Source: Acidaminococcaceae bacterium
GTDB lineage: Bacteria; Bacillota; Negativicutes; Acidaminococcales; Acidaminococcaceae
Direction: 5' to 3'
DNA: 64,000 nt
Assembly: GCA_022484685.1 (NCBI GenBank)
Contig: JAKVKY010000003.1
Span: 53,828 to 117,827, forward strand
Shown here: positions 59,766 through 64,000 of the stretch, piece after piece
Layout: the number at the start of each line of letters is the position of its first letter
Numbering within the stretch: position 1 is the stretch's first letter
Program-made: the position numbers and the translations under genes
Notes under the pieces: model-generated
What the model saw: the letters and a program-made list of their open reading frames with translations, nothing else
Told to the model about the DNA's origin: nothing
Databases searched by the model: none

Positions 59766-60066
59766 CCCAGCCACCTTCCTTCCCTGTACTGACAAGCAAA
59801 CAATAAACGCCACCGACCCGTTTGCTTATGCCTTTCCACTTTTATTATAACAGGAACGTAGAGTAAGCGTACTAAGCTGAACCTCAGTATGACCACCACA
59901 GCTTTTGTGCGCCTGCCTAATTCGTTCGTCGTTTTCTCTTTTAACGAGCAATTACGGAGCAGTTATGATAAAATAGAAGTATGAATAATGGAAGTTTAGC
60001 TGCAAAATACAGTTCTTAAAGTAAATTACTCCTGTTCAAATCGTCGCGTCAAAGGAGAAGAACATC

Positions 60067-63000
60067 ATGCGCACCCGTAAAACTTTAGCAGCCCTTATAC
60101 TTGTAACCCTCTGCGCCGGCGCCCTGCCCGTATACGCAGACGGGCTGCCTGATTATTATAATTGGCGGCGCACCATGCCCACGGACAGAACCTCGGGCCT
60201 CACAGGAACCATCGTAGGCCCGGTCCTCAACCAGAGTCCCTACGAGAATTGCTGGACCTTCGCCACTACGGCCACCCTGGAAAGTACTTTGAACATTAAA
60301 TTAAAAGCAGCCGGTCTGGCGCCAACTCCTGCCCTCAGTGAGCGTTATCTGGGCTGGTTGGCCTATGCCCCGCCTGTAAATGGCGGCGGCGATGGCTTTT
60401 ACTTTTATGACGCAGCCATAGAAGCTTCCCACTTTAATCCCAAAACCGTGTTTGATCCAGGCGAAACCGGTCCCTGAACCGGTTAGCGTCCTGGTACGTT
60501 ACGGCACCGCCTATGACAGCGAATGGCCATATCAGCACAATAACATGCAGGGAGTAAGCCTGGTGGCCGGACGCGGCACCGCCCTCCATGATGCCTATGG
60601 TCTGGTTATGTATTATTCTGATAATCCTTGTACGCCTTTTATCAACAAAGATAGTGCTGCCCGAGACTATTATAAAAAGCTGATTCAGAATTATGGCGTG
60701 CTGAAAATCAATTATTATGCCGAACTGAGTTCAGCAGCCAAGGAACCCGTTAAGGAACAGGATATACTAACTTCCCATTTTGTAAATATTAACCATGCCG
60801 TTTCCCTGGTGGGCTGGGATGACAACTATACCATTTTAGATAAGCAGGGCGTGACCCATACCGGCGCCTGGCTGCTGCGCAACAGCTGGGGCACAAATTA
60901 CGGTGATGCGGGTTACTACTATCTTTCTTATGACGATGCCACTGCCTTCGCCGCAGGCGTTTATAATGCCGAAACTGACTGGGGACGTTATACGTCGGTA
61001 GATACCATAACTCCCTCAGGTCAAGACTTTCAGTCTACGCCAACCGAAGACCCGACGATGCCAGACGTCCTGATTCAGAAAGGCGGCTACAAGATAGCTG
61101 ACAAGCTTACCAGCAGCGCCAGCCAGTTGCTCAAAGCCGTAGGTATTTTCGTACCGGCAGATGCTATGAGCTATAAGATTGAGGTCAGCTTAAAAGGCAA
61201 TACCCCGGCTGACGCCACGTCCATCTATACCCAGAGCGGTACTTTTGGCCAGGACGGCACGGCCGCATATAAAGGCTACCGTACGGTAGATTTTAATAAA
61301 TTTATTTATCTACCAAACGCGCAGAATTATTTTATTACCGTCACTCTGACCGGCCAAGACGGCGTTTCCTATTATGTTCCCATCTCCCTGAATCAAAACC
61401 AACCTATAAAGGACGGGGTTTCCTATCTTTATGCTCCTGCAAGGCAGACCTGGGTTGATACCGTTACAATGGTCACGCCTGACACCGGGGAAGCAGCCGA
61501 TATCTTGCTGCCCCTGTACGCCTTGAACAAAAAATCTGACGAAGCTAACGGCGATGATTTTACCGTGGTTTCCCTGAACGATAACGGCGTGGGCGGCAGC
61601 GAGATTTATCTGGGCAAGAAAGACGAACTGTATACCACGGATCTCTTGCATCCGGTTACTTCTGATTCTCCAGCCGGTTATCGCTACACCCTCTCCAACA
61701 TGACCGTGGAATTAACCAAAGGCCTGACGGATTCCGTGTACGGCGGCAAGATCAGCGGCGAAGGCAGCGTCACCAAGACCGGCGACGGCATCTTAGCACT
61801 TTCCGGTGCCAATACTTATACCGGGGCGACCAATGTCAACGCCGGCAGTTTGGCCCTCACCGGCAGTCTGACCAGCCCGGTCACCGTGGCTAACGGCGCT
61901 ACCTTTACCGGCTACGGCACCATTAGCGGCAATCTTAACAATAGCGGCACTTTGGTACCAGGTCTGACGGCGGAAGCCCGCAATTTATTTTACGCGGCGT
62001 CCGGCAGTTCCACCACCACTACCGTTCCCCAGGTGGGAACGCTGACCGTCAGCGGCAACTTTACGTCTAACGGTAAGTTAATCGTGGCTGCTAACGGTAC
62101 CACGAGCAGCAAGCTGATTGTCGGCGGCAGCAGTACCCTGACCGGTACAACCTTGTCCGTGACCAACGACAGTACGGCGCCCATGCTTAACCACAAGTAT
62201 AACTATTTAACTTCCCAGAACGGCATCACGGGTAACGTTACCGCGGGTGACGTTTCTCCCTTCGTAACTTTAGCGGCCACCACGGAAGGCAATGATGCCT
62301 ACTTTATCGCTAACAAGAAAAATGATCTAGGCAGTCTGTCCGACATGACGCCTTCCGAACAGTCCGTAGGCGGGGCGCTGACCAAGATGGCCGTGCAAGC
62401 CGTAGCAGCAAATCCCGACTCTGCCACGGCCCAAGCTTTGAACTCCGTGTTCTACCAGAGCGAAGCTACCAGCAGGAGCTTTACCAAGCAGGTGACTAGC
62501 GAGGCCCGGGCGCAAATTTTAACCGCCAGCCCGCTCTCCATTTTGACCAGCCAGAGCGTCGAGGGCAGATTGGACGGGATAGGTTCCAGCGGCTTAATGG
62601 CAGCAGAAGTTGCTTTGCCACATTTGACGAGCGCACAGGGAAATAAAAATCTGACTGGCAAGACGGTCAAACAAAATTCTATGGCCCAACAAAATTTCGC
62701 AAACCAAAATTCGGATTCGCTGACAACTTCCATCCCCGTAACTTTAGACGCCAACAATAATTTGTGGTTAAAGTTATTCAAAGGCTACGAAACTTTTAAC
62801 TACGCCGACGAATTAAAGGATCACAGTTTTGGCGGCGCCATCGGCTACGACAAAGCACTGAACTTAACCACCCGTGTGGGCGGCCTGTTCAGTTACGGCG
62901 TAACTAATTATTCTACGGATAACATTTCCGGCGACAGCCACGACTGGCGGGTAGGCGCCTACGTGGATCACAAGAACGGCAACTGGGATTACCAGGGCCT

Positions 63001-63550
63001 GGTAACGTATGGCCACAACAAATACGATTTAGACCGGGATGTGCTGGGAGCAAAACTAAACAGCGATTACCAAGCTAAAGTTTGGGACGTGGAAGCGAAA
63101 GCTAAATACTTAATTCCTTCTACCGCCCGCAAGACCTGGCAGTTCACCCCGTACGGCAAAGTAAGTTACACTCACACTAACCAAGATGGGTATAGCGAAA
63201 CCGGCAGCAGCGTCTTCGCCCAGAACATGGATAGCACTTCCCACAATTCTACCAGAGGCGAAATCGGTGTTGAATTCAAGCGTGCTTACGACAAGAACGG
63301 CGGCTTCGGTGGCAGCGTGGGTTACAAGAGAGTCATCAGCGGTCTCAACCCGGAACTGAACGGCACCTTCGTGGGCGATAACAACAACTTCACTATCAGC
63401 ACGGACAACGACCGCAACTTTGTCACTTACAGCGTGAACGTCCACGGCAAGCTGGCCAAAAATTGGACCGGTCAGGCCGAACTTAGAGGCGAAGCATCAC
63501 AGAACACGCACAAAGAAATTATCAGCGTAGCAGCAAAGTATAGTTTCTAA
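60067..63550 (+). pseudogene. Papain-like cysteine protease autotransporter, split by a +1 frameshift at CCC-TGA
   Basis: Frame 1 runs 60067-60477 (136 codons; AAAGGAG before the ATG; signal peptide to about residue 24). It carries catalytic Cys62 in NQSPYENCWTFATTATLES. It stops at TGA 60475-60477. Skipping one base there (CCC T GAA) enters a frame open to 63550, giving 1,160 residues. The continuation supplies His243 (NINHAVSLVGWDDNY) and Asn272 (LRNSWGTNYGDAGYYYLSY), completing the C1A triad. It then has a lobe of unknown type, an autotransporter beta-strand repeat (GDGILALSGANTYTGATNVN), and a C-terminal barrel of about 270 residues ending AAKYSF. The break is inside a hairpin loop. It may be programmed frameshifting, an inactivating mutation or a sequencing error. 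I call it a broken gene only provisionally. Confidence 0.8.
60465..60484 (+). promoter_or_regulatory. Hairpin whose loop is the CCC-TGA frameshift site
   Basis: AACCGGT (60465-60471), loop CCCTGA (60472-60477), ACCGGTT (60478-60484): a perfect 7-bp stem with the last sense codon and the stop in the loop. Confidence 0.7.
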
Positions 63551-63564
63551 AGTGTACGACGGAG

Positions 63565-63744
63565 GCGCCTTTGTTTCCGCCATCGCGAAAGTCGCCCTGC
63601 AGCAACAATGCAGGGCGCCCAGCAAAACCTGCTGGGCTTCCACGCGGTACCCGGCTCGGCGTAGCCCGCCGAGCCGACCGCTGAGGTATTGATTCCCTGC
63701 TTGTTGCTGCAGGGCTTTATGCTCATATGGCTGCACAAAGGCGC
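63565..63744. repeat. Palindromic intergenic element B, multi-hairpin
   Basis: Outer arms GCGCCTTTGT (63565-63574) and ACAAAGGCGC (63735-63744). Second arm GCCCTGCAGCAACAA (63594-63608) pairs perfectly with 63701-63715, and can alternatively form local hairpins (GCCCTGCA/TGCAGGGC; CCCTGC/GCAGGG). Inside are GCCCAGC/GCTGGGC (63617-63637), and GCGGT-ACC-CGGCTCGGCG/CGCCGAGCCG-ACCGC (63644-63681). Flanking CTTTGTTTCCGC and CTGCACAAAG are shared with element A. It lies between the autotransporter and the IS256-type element. Confidence 0.8.
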
Positions 63745-63850
63745 GATAGAGTATAATTATGTTCGCAAAAGTTAAAATGTAATGGAAAAGCCATTGGAAC
63801 TCCGTTAAAATGAATGGTGACCAAACTATTCAATAAAGGAGTGAAACCCA

Positions 63851-64000
63851 ATGGCTCAAGAAAAGAATACCATAGGTCTCGAAGAATTGCTACTACAATG
63901 TTTGAATCAACCGGATCCCATGCTCAGCATGCTGGAGTGGTTATGCCGCCAGCTTATGGAGGCAGAGGTTTCCGGATTGGTTGGCGCCGAGAAAAGCGAG
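63851..64000 (+). mobile_element. IS256-family (Mutator) transposase, 5' part, cut by right edge
   Basis: 50 codons from ATG 63851 (AAAGGAG 7 bases upstream). LLQCLNQPDPMLSMLEWLCRQLMEAEVSGLVGAEKSE matches the N-terminal LMEAEVSxxxGAxxxER block of IS256-type DDE transposases. The left inverted repeat probably lies between 63770 and 63850, but its end cannot be fixed without the right end. Confidence 0.85.

Noticed and set aside
59766..60066. Hidden small gene or RNA before the autotransporter
   Set aside because: No credible open frame with a ribosome site and no strong hairpin; only a weak promoter-like TATGATAAAAT near 59965.
60452..63550. Independent gene starting at TTG 60452 for the autotransporter part
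   Set aside because: No ribosome site or signal peptide, and the protease triad is only complete when joined to the upstream frame.
1..64000. tRNA, rRNA or tmRNA genes
   Set aside because: No cloverleaf with a T-loop GTTCGAATC-type block or rRNA-like stretch was recognised by eye on either strand.

Overview
The window looks like chromosome of a Gram-negative-type Firmicute (class Negativicutes), most like the succinate-to-propionate fermenters of the Acidaminococcaceae (Phascolarctobacterium-like). This placement is inferred. It rests on Firmicute traits (SAM-I riboswitch, yybS-gdpP-rplI-dnaB gene order, short HisG with HisZ, a YerC/HisR-type regulator) combined with outer-membrane proteins (a TonB-dependent receptor and an autotransporter barrel), plus a split B12-dependent methylmalonyl-CoA mutase beside a succinyl/propionyl-CoA:carboxylate CoA-transferase and a 2-oxoacid:ferredoxin oxidoreductase.

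Layout. 1-2.2 kb: a GGDEF protein cut by the left edge and a membrane protein resembling pentameric ligand-gated channels. 2.2-10.7 kb: a complete leftward histidine operon, hisR-Z-G-D-C-B-H-A-F-IE, without a histidinol-phosphate phosphatase. 10.8-14.6 kb: a rightward methionine importer (metN-metI-metQ-metQ) behind a SAM-I riboswitch. 14.7-16.4 kb: nagA and a PTS EIIA. 16.5-20.2 kb: a TetR regulator, a CMD-family protein, and a compact tatB-tatA-tatC set behind a Tat-signal flavoprotein. 20.2-22.1 kb: a LysR regulator and a second GGDEF-type protein. 22.3-25.2 kb: korDABC. 25.2-29.9 kb: a TonB receptor divergent from a catalase, then a small Lys/Ala-repeat histone-like protein. 30-35.2 kb: CoA-transferase, methylmalonyl-CoA mutase large and B12 subunits, and a MmgE/PrpD protein, with a divergent LysR. 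36.4-42 kb: a C_GCAxxG_C_C protein, an aldehyde dehydrogenase, LysR/MFS, and an AEC transporter. 42-50.6 kb: a repeat-bearing DUF3783-like protein and the housekeeping run purA, purB, dnaB, rplI, gdpP, yybS. 50.9-56.4 kb: two large hybrid sensor kinases in tandem. 57-59.8 kb: an exported SGNH esterase and two related exported proteins. 60.1-63.5 kb: a papain-like autotransporter split by one frameshift. The right edge enters an IS256-family transposase.

The most unusual signals are in the right third. The autotransporter reading frame breaks at CCC-TGA, exactly in the loop of a 7-bp hairpin, and a single +1 step restores a 1,160-residue protease-autotransporter. Four large palindromic intergenic elements (about 130-245 bp) lie between 50.6 and 63.8 kb. 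Two of them share a core sequence around an internal hairpin, and their arms are paired, as in a structured RNA or a miniature mobile element. Other points are a plausible ATT start for nagA, a Lys-rich tail on the catalase next to the Lys-rich protein, and in-frame 33-bp tandem repeats. All calls come from reading the sequence; no database search was run.
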